Shown: positions 50,101-57,965 of the stretch, piece by piece
Layout of the letters: every line of letters starts with the position of its first letter
Numbering within the stretch: the stretch's first letter is position 1
Source of the DNA: Pelecanus crispus
Taxonomy: Eukaryota; Chordata; Aves; Pelecaniformes; Pelecanidae
Assembly (NCBI RefSeq): GCF_030463565.1
Contig: NC_134662.1
Coordinates: forward strand, 5,433,001-5,497,000
Direction of reading: 5' to 3'
Length of the DNA: 64,000 nt
The notes under the pieces: generated by a model
What the model was told of the DNA's origin: nothing
Seen by the model: the letters and a program-made list of their open reading frames with translations, nothing else
The model's database searches: none
Position numbers and translations under genes: made by a program

Positions 50101-50456
50101 AAGTTTCAGCCACCCTGTTGTGGATCTTCTATCTTTGTCAGTTCAAAGCAAAACAGAAATCCTTTAGAATTCGATAAACTGTATATTGCAGATAAGTTTA
50201 TGAATTTGAAGTTTAATTGCATAGAGCTTTAAAGTTTAAGGATGTCTATAAACAAGTTTTTATTTTTTCAGGTTTAAATGGAACATGCAATAATTCTAGC
50301 GTACCAACATCAACTTCAGAAATGCCAGATTATTTATTGTAAGTATATTTATCAGTTGCTTCATCCCTTTGGGATCATGCTTCAAGCTAAAAATCACAAT
50401 GTACTGGGGATTTTTGTTGGACTTCATTGTGACTTGATAGAAGTTTGTGAGGTGTG

Positions 50457-50494
<38 letters not shown>

Positions 50495-53400
50495 CCAACT
50501 CTGCAGATAGTTCCCGAGACTAATTTGATACCAGATCAATTTGATACCAGATCTGTTCTTTACCTCCTTGTGGAGTTCAAGGTTATCTCCCTATAAACCG
50601 AATGTTAAAGTACTTCAAGAAACATTGCATACCTTGAAGGGTTTGAAAGGATTAAACATCGCCATGTTACAGCTGGAAACTTTGAGAGGAAATGATCTGC
50701 TTTAATGTTATGGAAGACAGGGCAAGAAAGGATTTTGAGAGGTTAGCTAATTCTTCCCCTGTTCAGAGCCAAGATCATCTACATAAACCAATGAAATATT
50801 CTTCATGGGGAGGTTATAACCCGTGGGTTAGGATGTGAGTTGTTTCACCTCTTGACTTTTTAATCAGATCCCCTTGAGGTTAATTAAACAATATACTTGT
50901 CTGCTGAAGCACGAAAATCCCTGTGCATAAAGCCAAAAATCTGCATAAAACCAAACCTGTTATAAACAAAGCTCTGTGATAGCGAAAAAGTGTAGCTGTG
51001 GGTGATATTCCCTGTGCACGTCTCAGCCTGGATTTTTAACACCATCAGATCTGGTTTGGCTGTGCTGTGATCGCTCAGAGGGAAGAGATGGAGGAGGAGG
51101 AGGAGGCATCCACTCTTGGCTCTGCAGGAGCAGCCACTGGAGTTGACTAGAGGATATATAGGATTCTTGTACAGTTACAAAACTGTGGTTTGCTGGGCTG
51201 TAAGAACCATACAAACCGCTTCAAGTTGACATTTCTAGTATCATTCAGAAGAATGTGGATGGCTGGGGGTTTTAGCTTACAACGGGTGTGCTGATCCCTC
51301 CTATAAAGGGGTATTACAGCTCCTCGGTCCATCTCCAAAGCAGTCCTGTAGGGTTTATGAACTCCTGTAAGGTCTGTTGTCTCACCTTTTGGTGTGATCT
51401 GACTGTTTTGATGGTCAGCTCCTTAAATTTTAAGAGCTGTCACTGCTGGTTTGATCATGGAGGCATATGTTTCATACTGGCGAGGACAACTTCCTTATCT
51501 CATAGTAGTGTATCCTGCGTAGATGCTTATTTATACCATCCCCTAGCAAGGAGTCAGTTCTTGGAGGCTAGAGTGCATTCAGGTTAACGGACTGAAAGTT
51601 TTCCCTTAATGTGATACCTAAGTTAGCTTCCATGTGTTCATGCACTGAGCTGGCACTGCTGCAGACAGAGCAAGGTGGCAAAACTGATGGTAAAACTCAT
51701 CTTTTTGTACATGATGACTATCAGAGAGGACTGGCTGCTGAGCTTTCTGCAAAATGCCAGGTTTAATGGCTTTTCGTTGAGCTGAATAACTTTCAAAGAG
51801 CCTCAGAGGCGCAGCTGTTAAATACGAGCTCTTGTGTTCACTTCACGTTGGGTATCTTCAGAAGGTGGTGCAGACAATATTCAGTCTGTTCAGTGTGGTT
51901 TCTTGTCACGTGCTTGCCACATAGTCGTACTGCGAGCATTTTGCAACGATAGCTGAATGCTTTTTGTGTTCCTTTAAAGACTTAAAACTGGAAGCATCGT
52001 ATTCCTGCTGTTCCAAGGTCTGGCACAGATGCAGAACTCCATGTTCTGCGGGACAGTAGGAGTTAGAAAAGCTGTAGCAGTGCTATCTGAATGTCCTCCT
52101 ACACCCTCAGCTGCTCCCAGGCTTTGCTGTACCTGCATATTCCACCTTATCTGGCATAGATAGGAAATCATGGGAGCAAGCACTGTCTTGTTTTACACAG
52201 AGGTCAAGGCAATAATCCTGACAGTTACCTCCGTGCTACCATAATGCAAATCGTAAGAGACTGTATTTGTTTTCAAATGCAGTCACCTGGTAGAATTGTC
52301 ATCCTGGTTTTGGCATCGCAGTATTCGCGCTGTCTGGAGAGAAGACTTACTAAACTGATTAACTAAATTATTCTCCCTCCAGAAAATACGCAGCCATTTC
52401 CTCTTCGGAGCAGCGTCAGAGTTACAAAAATGACTTCAATGCAGAATACAACGAGTACAGAGACTTGCACGCTCGGATAGAGAGGATAACTCGACGGTTT
52501 ACGCAGTTAGATGCCAAGCTGAAGCAACTTTTGCAGGGCTCTGAAGAATATAAGGTAGAAACAGAAATAGATCTTTCAAAAAGCTCTTTCTGCGAGCGGC
52601 AATGCTACGGCTCGGTTTAGTCGCTCTGTATGCGGGGCTGTTTGGGATGGGTTGGTGTCTAAAACATACTGCCCAGAGCCCCGAACTGGTGGATGCCGAA
52701 CGTGCACGCAGCTGACAGCTTTGTAGACTGTTCTTAAAACAGCTCTGCGTTCTTTCGTTTTCAAGCTGGAGCACACATCATGGTACTTGTTGACAAGGAA
52801 AGGCCTCAGTGAGACAATTGGTGTCTTTAGCCAAAAGCTGCTGGAAGCTATTAGTGTATCCCAGCCAGAAAATTCATATTCGCACATATGGTAGTGTATC
52901 GGGGCTGGAAGGGGAGTTAGTACGGGGTCATCTGTTTCTCTGGAATCTTTGATCTTAATAATGTAGCATTATTCGACTTGTCAGACTGATTTTAAAAGAG
53001 CTTTAACTATTCATTATCTTGAGAAACTAAGTCTCACTGAGTATAATAAACAGATTTTTACGGAGCACCTACTGTACTAAGCACTGTTTCCTCCCTCAAA
53101 CGTCCTTCCCCTCTCTTTGAGAAATTCAGTGATTCCGCACTGAATTATTTTTATATCTCAGGGAAAAATTAGTTGGAGCTGTGGAGGAAATGTCAATTAT
53201 CCTGCCAGCCCAAGTGCCTGTTACAGGTACTTCTCATGGCTGGGGAGTGGGCCTGATCCTTCCAGTGCTTCTGGTGTCAGCACCAGTATAGTCATGGGGT
53301 CAGCAAGACTGGTTGTAGCCATCAGATCTTATGGGGGAAGTTATGGAGGGAGTAGATTTTGGGTCAGTATTTGGAGAAATGTGTACATTGAGCCATCAGT

Positions 53401-54667
53401 AAATGGTTGCCCACTGCAGTAGGTTGCAGGACTGTTGGCTCCTTTGAAAATAATAAGCTATCTTTTCCTTTTTAGACCATCCACGATCAAATTTTACAGG
53501 AATATCGGAAAATTAAAAAGGTAAGTAAAAATAGCTGGCCACAAAAAGTCTTTTGGGTGGTGCCCCTAGTGACTGAAAGAGATGGGTACTTGCCAAGTTA
53601 AAAAGCCAGTCTCTGAAGCTTTCTAGCAGATCTTTGTTCAGCACGAGCTTGTCCAAAAAGCAATCCCTCCCTGGATCAGAAAGGGTTTGTGGGGAGTTGA
53701 GACTGCTCCTTGGATCCTGGGGAGCATTCAGCTGAGTTAGCGGCGTGCTAGCACCAGAAAGAAATGTGTTAAATTAGTGCCTTTGTCCCGTCAAGTGAAA
53801 GAACAGTTTGTGTTTCAGATGCGCAGGCTGAGCGATAAGAGGATCCTCCAGGTCTTGGGGTCTGCTGGTATATGGGGTACGGTTTGAGTGCAGTCTCCAA
53901 ATGAATCACTTGGGTACACAGGTCCCCTGCGGGGCTCAGCGGGGCTTTTTGGTGTGTGGGGCACGCCGAATACTTTACATCTCTGTATGTATATGTAAAA
54001 GCAACAGTTGTTGACTGGAGGGATTTATGGTTTAGCTGGATGAGGTAGAAATGCCGAGGCAGGCTGGGGCATCCATACTCCAGGGGTGGGGTTTGGTTTC
54101 TGTAAAATCTACGAATATGGCCCTGAGCTCTGCTGTCCCTGAGGGATTTAGGAGCTTTTTGAAGAGATTCCCTGTGTGTTGCAAGTTCATCTTTGTTTTA
54201 AAGCTCCCGGACTTGCACAATTGAGTGCTCACATGGGGCAAAGGGCATGCGATGCTTGCTGGAAGCTAATGCGTGGTGGCCCAGCTGCCTCACGTTAGGC
54301 TGAGCCTCCCTCAAGGTGCACTCGTTGCCCCGTGATGAGGCTCCTGGAGCTGGGTATTGATGACAAGGGATTTTGTTCTTTGCCTTGTTTGAGCAGAGTA
54401 GGTCCATCTTAAATGGGTAGCTACTCCTCCAGCTGGAAAAGCTGCATTCCTTGGTCATACATGTGTGCTCTGAGGCCTAACAGCTTTGTCTGGGTTCAGC
54501 ATAGATGTCGCCGAGTTCTGGAGAATCGCCTTCCATCACTGCATTTTCATTTTTCTTTACAGACTAACCCCAATTACAGCCAAGAGAAGAACCGCTGCGA
54601 ATACCTCCACAACAAACTGGCTCATATTAAAAAACTGATAGCAGAGTATGACCAACAGCAGTTTTAG
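2024..54667 (+). CDS. ELL: RNA polymerase II elongation factor ELL, complete (12 coding exons)
   Basis: ELL raises the catalytic rate of RNA polymerase II by suppressing transient pausing and works in the nucleus in the super elongation complex (with P-TEFb, AFF1/4, EAF) and the little elongation complex at snRNA genes (family knowledge). The exon join is 2024-2158, 28570-28617, 34051-34172, 34468-34631, 37558-37811, 40915-41039, 43529-43625, 46715-47216, 50272-50338, 52383-52554, 53476-53520, 54563-54667. It totals 1836 nt and 611 residues, against about 621 in human. Residues 1 to about 290 are the conserved ELL elongation domain (starts [15 protein letters not shown]; contains [20 protein letters not shown]). 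Residues about 316-483 are a variable linker with [12 protein letters not shown] and a lysine-rich block (about 434-465). Residues about 500-611 are the occludin-homology domain ending AEYDQQQF. Every junction is GT-AG and in phase, with no frameshift or internal stop. The start is the first ATG after the promoter and fits the family N-terminus. Confidence 0.97.
2340..2975 (+). repeat. degenerate GC-rich repeat with donor-like cores, start of ELL intron 1
   Basis: Irregular repetition of a G-rich unit containing GTGACCGGGG (about 2352, 2391, 2497, 2664) and of a C-run followed by GGTAA, GGTAG or GGTGA (for example near 2590, 2692, 2737, 2814, 2892, 2938). G-runs of 10-18 occur near 2836-2847 and 2898-2913. 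Many copies resemble the 5' splice site consensus. Confidence 0.55.
3287..3306 (+). repeat. poly(T) run, 20 nt
   Basis: An uninterrupted mononucleotide tract in ELL intron 1, just downstream of the CpG island. Confidence 0.95.
6945..6969 (+). repeat. poly(T) run, 25 nt
   Basis: An uninterrupted mononucleotide tract in ELL intron 1. Confidence 0.95.
7303..7328 (+). repeat. poly(T) run, 26 nt
   Basis: An uninterrupted mononucleotide tract in ELL intron 1, directly upstream of a small CpG-rich pocket at about 7390-7490. Confidence 0.95.
14254..14392 (+). repeat. paired poly(T) runs (17 and 20 nt)
   Basis: Two T runs, at 14254-14270 and 14373-14392, separated by about 100 bases of unique sequence in ELL intron 1. 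Confidence 0.9.
14865..14919. other. perfect 13-bp GC-rich inverted repeat (hairpin)
   Basis: AGCAAGACGGCGA at 14865-14877 is exactly reverse-complementary to TCGCCGTCTTGCT at 14907-14919. The 29-nt loop contains a further GAGG/CCTC pairing. It lies in ELL intron 1 in a locally CpG-rich patch. Its function is unknown. Confidence 0.75.
15404..15421 (+). repeat. poly(T) run, 18 nt, followed by CCAG
   Basis: A T run ending in CCAG makes a strong pseudo-acceptor (polypyrimidine tract plus AG) in ELL intron 1. I see no supported exon after it. Confidence 0.85.
20016..20360 (+). mobile_element. CR1 LINE, 5'-truncated 3' end
   Basis: About 345 bases match the 3' end of avian CR1 (chicken repeat 1) non-LTR retrotransposons as I know them. 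The ordered landmarks are GTTGGTCTCTTCTCCCA, GCGCCAGGGGAGGTTTAG, GAAATTAGGAAAAATTTCTT, GGCTGCCCAGAGAGGTGGT, CATCCCTGGAAGTGTTCAA and GGTTGGACTGGATGATCTT. It ends in tandem ATTCTATG octamers rather than poly(A), the CR1 hallmark. It is in the sense orientation of ELL. No reverse transcriptase remains, so it is a dead fragment. The left boundary is approximate. Confidence 0.93.
21956..21980 (+). repeat. poly(T) run, 25 nt
   Basis: An uninterrupted mononucleotide tract in ELL intron 1, one of a series all T on the sense strand. Confidence 0.95.
22150..22340. promoter_or_regulatory. candidate conserved non-coding element with octamer-like inverted repeat
   Basis: An AT-rich, non-repetitive block in ELL intron 1 with TAAT-type motifs. 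It contains a perfect inverted repeat, TAATATGCAT (22265-22274) and ATGCATATTA (22281-22290), with a 6-base spacer. The arms resemble POU/octamer half-sites. Regulatory function is inference; conservation was not tested. Confidence 0.35.
22490..22668 (+). other. CpG-rich pocket with a consensus splice donor in intron 1
   Basis: About 14 CpGs fall within roughly 150 bases, unlike the CpG-poor flanks. The pocket is followed by CTTGTG|GTGAGT with GT at 22661-22662. It could be an alternative first exon or an enhancer. The short open frame across it, starting at 22441, is not recognised as any protein. Confidence 0.3.
28570..28617 (+). CDS. ELL: ELL exon 2
   Basis: A 48-nt exon encoding residues 46-61, [16 protein letters not shown], the family's conserved ...IxFQGSQG segment. 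The acceptor is TTTTTGTAG and the donor GGG|GTAAGT. It is phase 0 at both ends, so skipping it would keep the frame. Confidence 0.96.
28618..34050 (+). other. ELL: ELL intron 2 (5.4 kb)
   Basis: No gene is supported. It holds a short imperfect tandem repeat (30091-30206), small CpG-rich pockets near 30290-30430, 32480-32570 and 32700-32930, and otherwise unique AT-rich sequence. The acceptor TTCCAAACAG ends at 34050. Confidence 0.9.
30091..30206 (+). repeat. imperfect tandem repeat, about 45-bp unit, 2.5 copies
   Basis: Units beginning TTAAAATGATGC at 30091 and 30136, with a third shorter unit from about 30175. They share AATGATGC, then a TTCC core, then ATAATTAAAAA. Confidence 0.8.
34051..34172 (+). 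CDS. ELL: ELL exon 3
   Basis: Encodes residues 62-101 plus two bases of codon 102. It contains [20 protein letters not shown] and [12 protein letters not shown] of the elongation domain. The donor AG|GTGAGT is at 34172/34173, phase 2. Confidence 0.96.
34173..34467 (+). other. ELL: ELL intron 3 (295 bp)
   Basis: The only short intron in the gene. A pyrimidine-rich acceptor (TTCTTTTGCAG) ends at 34467. Confidence 0.92.
34468..34631 (+). CDS. ELL: ELL exon 4
   Basis: Completes Ser102 and encodes [40 protein letters not shown] and [10 protein letters not shown], one of the most conserved blocks of the ELL elongation domain. The donor G|GTAAGC is at 34631/34632, phase 1. Confidence 0.97.
35965..36075. 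repeat. TATA-type and (TG)10 microsatellite cluster
   Basis: ATATATATGT and GATAGATA motifs are followed by (TG)10 at about 36029-36048 and by TATATATGCACATG. The alternating purine-pyrimidine sequence is prone to Z-DNA and length variation. Confidence 0.88.
36847..36890 (+). ncRNA. candidate structured RNA hairpin in ELL intron 4
   Basis: AAGCTGCCTCT (36848-36858) is exactly complementary to AGAGGCAGCTT (36879-36889). With G-U pairs in RNA the stem extends to 16 bp (36847-36862 with 36875-36890) around a 12-nt loop. It is shorter than a typical pre-miRNA stem of about 22 bp. No family is recognised, and it may be a chance or MITE-like hairpin. Confidence 0.3.
37558..37811 (+). CDS. ELL: ELL exon 5
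   Basis: Encodes residues 157-241, including [40 protein letters not shown] and [20 protein letters not shown] and ending LLDNLLQQ. This is the second half of the elongation domain, with a winged-helix-like segment (RDRVxHLLALxPYRK). Human ELL carries a short glycine/serine-rich insertion near the ISQRP position (recalled) that is absent here. The donor CAG|GTTTGT is weaker than average. Phase 0. Confidence 0.97.
37812..40914 (+). other. ELL: ELL intron 5 (3.1 kb)
   Basis: No gene or repeat family is recognised. A 195-codon open frame at 38809-39396 has no domain or splice support and is treated as chance. The acceptor CTTTCTTTCAG ends at 40914. Confidence 0.88.
40915..41039 (+). CDS. ELL: ELL exon 6
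   Basis: Encodes residues 242-282 plus two bases of Arg283, with [20 protein letters not shown] and [19 protein letters not shown]. This is the end of the N-terminal elongation domain. The donor CG|GTAATT is at 41039/41040, phase 2. Confidence 0.97.
41040..43528 (+). other. ELL: ELL intron 6 (2.5 kb)
   Basis: No gene is supported. Unique sequence with only short chance open frames. The acceptor CTGTTTTTCAG ends at 43528. Confidence 0.9.
43529..43625 (+). CDS. ELL: ELL exon 7
   Basis: Completes Arg283 and encodes [20 protein letters not shown] then [12 protein letters not shown], residues 284-315. This is the start of the serine/proline-rich linker, of low conservation apart from KLCQPQ. The donor CAG|GTAGGT is at 43625/43626, phase 0. 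Confidence 0.94.
43626..46714 (+). other. ELL: ELL intron 7 (3.1 kb)
   Basis: No gene is supported. It ends in a long pyrimidine tract (about 46677-46712) and CCAG. Antisense open frames at 45151-45665 have no recognised homology. Confidence 0.9.
46715..47216 (+). CDS. ELL: ELL exon 8 (linker and lysine-rich region)
   Basis: The largest exon (502 nt, residues 316-483). It begins [20 protein letters not shown], a conserved ELL motif. It continues through a [12 protein letters not shown] proline/alanine stretch and [20 protein letters not shown] to a strongly basic block ([20 protein letters not shown]) likely to act in nuclear localisation or nucleic-acid contact (inference). The donor G|GTACGT is at 47216/47217, phase 1. 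The frame is open upstream into the intron by chance; the pyrimidine-CCAG acceptor defines the start. Confidence 0.97.
47217..50271 (+). other. ELL: ELL intron 8 (3.1 kb)
   Basis: No gene is supported. It contains a 28-bp tandem duplication at 49826-49880. The acceptor TATTTTTTCAG ends at 50271. Confidence 0.9.
49826..49880 (+). repeat. 28-bp tandem duplication
   Basis: CTGGAGTATTAATAGTAG at 49826 recurs at 49854 with few mismatches, giving two near-identical units. Confidence 0.85.
50272..50338 (+). CDS. ELL: ELL exon 9
   Basis: A 67-nt exon encoding [20 protein letters not shown] and YL, residues 483-504 plus two bases of codon 505. The family shares LNGTC...[15 protein letters not shown]. 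It leads into the occludin-homology domain. The donor is TT|GTAAGT. Confidence 0.96.
50462..50488 (+). repeat. poly(A) run, 27 nt
   Basis: An uninterrupted A tract in ELL intron 9. It has no adjacent retrotransposed sequence that I recognise. Confidence 0.95.
50522..50553 (+). repeat. perfect 16-bp tandem duplication
   Basis: AATTTGATACCAGATC occurs twice back to back. Confidence 0.95.
52383..52554 (+). CDS. ELL: ELL exon 10 (occludin-homology domain)
   Basis: Encodes residues 505-562, including [40 protein letters not shown] and LLQGSEEYK. This is the core of the occludin/ELL C-terminal domain, a helical coiled-coil fold that in ELL carries protein contacts such as EAF binding and p53-related effects (family knowledge). 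The donor AAG|GTAGAA is at 52554/52555, phase 0. Confidence 0.97.
52555..53475 (+). other. ELL: ELL intron 10 (0.9 kb)
   Basis: Unique sequence with no gene supported. The acceptor CCTTTTTAG ends at 53475. Confidence 0.9.
53476..53520 (+). CDS. ELL: ELL exon 11
   Basis: A 45-nt exon encoding [15 protein letters not shown], residues 563-577, inside the occludin-homology helix. The donor AAG|GTAAGT is near consensus. It is phase 0 at both ends, so skipping it would remove exactly 15 residues in frame. Confidence 0.96.
53521..54562 (+). other. ELL: ELL intron 11 (1.0 kb)
   Basis: Unique sequence with no gene supported. The acceptor TTTTCTTTACAG ends at 54562. Confidence 0.9.
54563..54667 (+). 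CDS. ELL: ELL exon 12, terminal coding part
   Basis: Encodes residues 578-611, [20 protein letters not shown] then [14 protein letters not shown], and a TAG at 54665-54667. It closes the occludin-homology domain. Mammalian ELL extends a few residues further (recalled), so this C-terminus is slightly shorter. Confidence 0.97.
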   Translation, partial: TNPNYSQEKNRCEYLHNKLAHIKKLIAEYDQQQF

Positions 54668-55320
54668 CTGGCACTGATCCGGACTGGGTAGGGCAAAAAA
54701 AAGTCACCTGGACGTTACGTTCCCTTTTATACAGCTAGATTCCTTTCAGAGACGAGCATTAAATCCTCGTGGTTGAAGAATTTGGGGATTACTTACGATG
54801 CCGAATCTGTCATGTCCGTGTCTGAGCCGGGTCGCAAGCCCAGCGCCCGGCACGGTCCACTCGGGTTTTAGCCTCTCTGAATGTCGGAATGTAACAAATG
54901 ACAAAATCTGCTTATTTGAAGCCAGCGTTTGACACTTAAGGGAAAACTTGCCTAAAGTGAACGAAGCTCCCAAAGGTTAAGAATCAGTAGTTTTCATGGA
55001 TTAAAGTTTGGCATGAAGTGTAATTACCCCTGGCCCAGGTCCACTGGGTTACAAATTGTCCTTCAAATGGTGAGGAACTGGAATGCTGCTAGGTTACCTC
55101 CTTCTCTGGCACCTGCGACTGTTCATATGCAAGCTGTCTGCTCTACATGGCACCGCGTTAAATACACCAAGTACCCAGAGCTCTCGTTGTTTGTTCCTGC
55201 TTTTGTCATCTCCGGTGTGTGCTCTCTTGAGGTGGTTGTGTCAGTAGGAGGGGATCAGCCCGGGGATCTGCACTGAGTGCCTTGTGCAGTGCAGAAGTGG
55301 ATCCTTCATGTAAAAAAGGG

Positions 55321-55347
55321 AAAAAAAAAAAAAAAAAAATTTTTTTT
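55321..55347 (+). repeat. A19T8 homopolymer junction
   Basis: Nineteen A at 55321-55339 run directly into eight T at 55340-55347, so the RNA could fold back on itself inside the ELL 3' UTR. Confidence 0.9.
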
Positions 55348-55709
55348 AATCCGCTTGTGCGTTTGGAAGCAGCAGGCGTAAACGTTTTGCAGTGGCCTCT
55401 CCAGCATGCGCGGTCCAGTCTGCCTGCATTAACCTTCACGTATCAGTGCTGGGAAGATTGAGACCTGTCTGTCTTTGACTTTTATAATTTTATACCAAGG
55501 CAGCCAATTTTATTAATTGCTAATGAGACTATGGTCTATTTTTGTACAAAAAAAAAAAAAAAAAAGCATCTTTTTCTAAAACTGTGCCTCCCTTTTCCTT
55601 TTAGGCCAAGTGTTTCAGAACCTTTCCTGTCTTACAACTGCAGTATTACTAAAGCTTATTGGATAGTTACCCAGAGAAGTTATTTTATTACCTGTACTGA
55701 CCCGTAAGA

Positions 55710-55729
55710 GGGGGGGGGGGGTGGGGGGG
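55710..55729 (+). other. G12-T-G7 tract in the ELL 3' UTR
   Basis: Twelve G, one T and seven G on the sense strand, a strong candidate for an RNA G-quadruplex in the ELL transcript. Confidence 0.85.
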
Positions 55730-56419
55730 CAATGCTTTCTTCTGGTTTTTGTGTCTTTCCAAAGAAGCAGCAGCAGAAAATCATTCTCAGAACAGGCGCC
55801 CGAGCGTGAGAGAAGTAAGGTAGCGTTTTCCCATGCGGGTCACTTCCACTGTTGCGCATTATCTAGCCAGCTTCTCGGTGCGGTCTTTCTTCTTGGGGTT
55901 TTTTTTTTTTTGGTTTTTTTTTTTTTGGACTTGAAGGGAACATTTTTAGAGTATGGCCAGGGTGTGAGAAACACGCCAAAAAGCACAAAGGTGTCCTTTA
56001 ACTCTGCTATTTCTTTCTCTCCCCTCTCCCCTTTTAATCCTGCCAGCCTGTGTGATTTGACTTCTTCCCGCTTCCGTTTATCTCAAAGTAAAGGATTACT
56101 TTCCTGTGGCGTCTCCTTCCCTTGGAGGTTGCACTGAAGAGTCTTTCACCCTTTGAAGGAGCGGAATGGCAGAGTTAAGGAGGGAAGCAGTTCTTACACA
56201 AGGAGTATTTTCTTTTTTTCCACCCCCAAAAAAAAAGTGGGTCCATCTGCTGTATTAAAAAGAAAAAAAAAAAAGAAAAGAAAAAAAATAATATTAATTC
56301 CATTCTGGCTAGGTTGGTTTTGCTGCATCGTCCAGCCAGGGCCACCGCTTTGCTTTGTCACTTGCAATGTTCTGAGTTTCTCTCCCTGCCGCGTTGCGTC
56401 CAGCGCTCACCAGGACTTT

Positions 56420-57310
56420 GCCATCCTGTTCTTCAAATGAAAGCCTGCGGCTGAAGGGACGCGGCTGAGCTGCGCGTTACCGGCCCGGCGACCCTCCGGC
56501 CGTGGTCCACGGACTAGCCACTGGACAGCCGTGTTTTTTCTGCTGGTCTGCAAAACCAAACCTGTTTCAGAAGCGGAGCGGTGAAGGAGAGGGGGGGAAG
56601 AGATGCGATGGCCGAGGAGCGCGGTGGTCCTTAGGGCGAGCACCCCGGAGAGCCGCGCTAGGGAAGTCCCGACGAGCGTCTCGGGGCTCGGGGGACGCTT
56701 CGGTCCCATCTCTTTCCTCTCCAAATAAAGACGACTGGAGGGTAGGGAGCTGTATCTCTTGCGGGCGTACCCGTTCGTGTAACGTTGCCTGCCTCCGGTG
56801 CTTCTGCTCGTCAGGGAAAGCTGGAAAATGCATGAGAGTTAAAGGCGAGGAGCTTCTGTCCAGAAAACTTTGTCCTTCTGCTCAGTGGGGTCTTGCGCCT
56901 GGACGGTGCACGAGTCGCTGAAGCAGTCAGCGGTGGCTGGTGGCGATGCCCGCGCTCGAGCCTCGCTTAGGCTCCGATCCCAACCAACCTCCCGTGGCTG
57001 TGAATTTGTGCACCGAGGTGGATTTCGCTGGAGCCGCGGGGATCTGGGAGGGGGCATTAGGCTGCGTGGAGGAACCGGGATGCCGCGCTTCCTCGGACCC
57101 ACTGTGAGATTTGTCACTGCAAAACCCGGTCGCTGCCGGGCCTGCGAGCGGCATCGCCAGCCGGCGGTTACACAAATTTGGGTGTTCTCGGGGGCAAGGC
57201 TGAATTTCCCGGCGCCCACCCGGCAGCGCGCCGAGCCGCGGGGCTTGGTGGGACTTCATCTCCGACTGCGGTGCGCGAGCAGCCCGAAACGCGGATGGCA
57301 GAAGAGGCAG
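56420..57310. other. CpG-rich segment within the presumed ELL 3' UTR
   Basis: Sharply higher G+C and CpG content than the AT-rich sequence on both sides. Open frames on both strands (for example 56870-57334 and 57219-56839) have no recognisable domain. It may be an orphan CpG island or GC-biased 3' UTR sequence. Confidence 0.5.
56724..56729 (+). promoter_or_regulatory. ELL: possible proximal ELL poly(A) signal AATAAA
   Basis: A canonical hexamer about 2.06 kb after the stop codon, inside the CpG-rich segment. The downstream GU-rich element is weak. Confidence 0.4.
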
Positions 57311-57650
57311 CAGCTACAAACCCAGGATGAGTAAATTCTTCCATGGAAACACTTCTCCTTCTGATCCTTAATATTTTGGACGGGGTTTTTTTGTTGCTTT
57401 GGGAGGGGTGGGTGGGGATAGAGATGGATCTCAACCTTTATACATCTGCTATAAGATATTTTTGCAAACAGAGTTGTATACAAAGATGTATTGTGTACAT
57501 TTACATGTATATTCTGGAACTTCTAAAATTTGAATATAAAACCTGAAAATATTTAATGAATATCCAAACTGTGAGACCCAATTAGCATTCAACAACTTTC
57601 TGCTTCACTTTTCTTTTGGACTGTGTTAAAGAATTGTAGTCGAATCTGCC

Positions 57651-57670
57651 TTTTTTTTTTTTTTTTTTTT
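57651..57670 (+). repeat. poly(T) run, 20 nt
   Basis: An uninterrupted T tract in the distal ELL 3' UTR; as RNA it is a U-run open to binding by U-rich-binding proteins. Confidence 0.95.
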
Positions 57671-57959
57671 CCTTTAGAGATTATGAAGCTAGGCAAATTT
57701 TGTGCTTTTTGGGTTAATAGAAACCAGTTCTAGGTGATTAAGTATGATCTTAACTTATTGATACTGTGTTTTACTTTGTAATATTGTACTGTGGATAAAA
57801 CTATATTGAGCCATGGAGTTGGAGTTTACAAAAGAGCTTTTCACTTTGCCAAAATGTTACAATTTAAAGGCAGCATAGTCTTCAGCTTTCCTAATCTTTT
57901 CTTAAGAGCTAGTGTCTTTTTTGTACACTAAAAAGCTGAATGCTGATTTTGCAACATAT

Positions 57960-57965
57960 AATAAA
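57960..57965 (+). promoter_or_regulatory. ELL: probable distal ELL poly(A) signal AATAAA
   Basis: A canonical hexamer after an AT-rich stretch with UUGUAC-like motifs. It is followed within 40 bases by a T/G-rich segment (GGTTGTATATTTCTTTT), as expected of a cleavage site. Confidence 0.7.

Larger units (their letters stand above)
50339..52382 (+). other. ELL: ELL intron 9 (2.0 kb)
   Basis: No gene is supported. It holds an A run of 27 (50462-50488) and a perfect 16-bp tandem duplication (50522-50553). The acceptor TCTCCCTCCAG ends at 52382. Confidence 0.9.
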
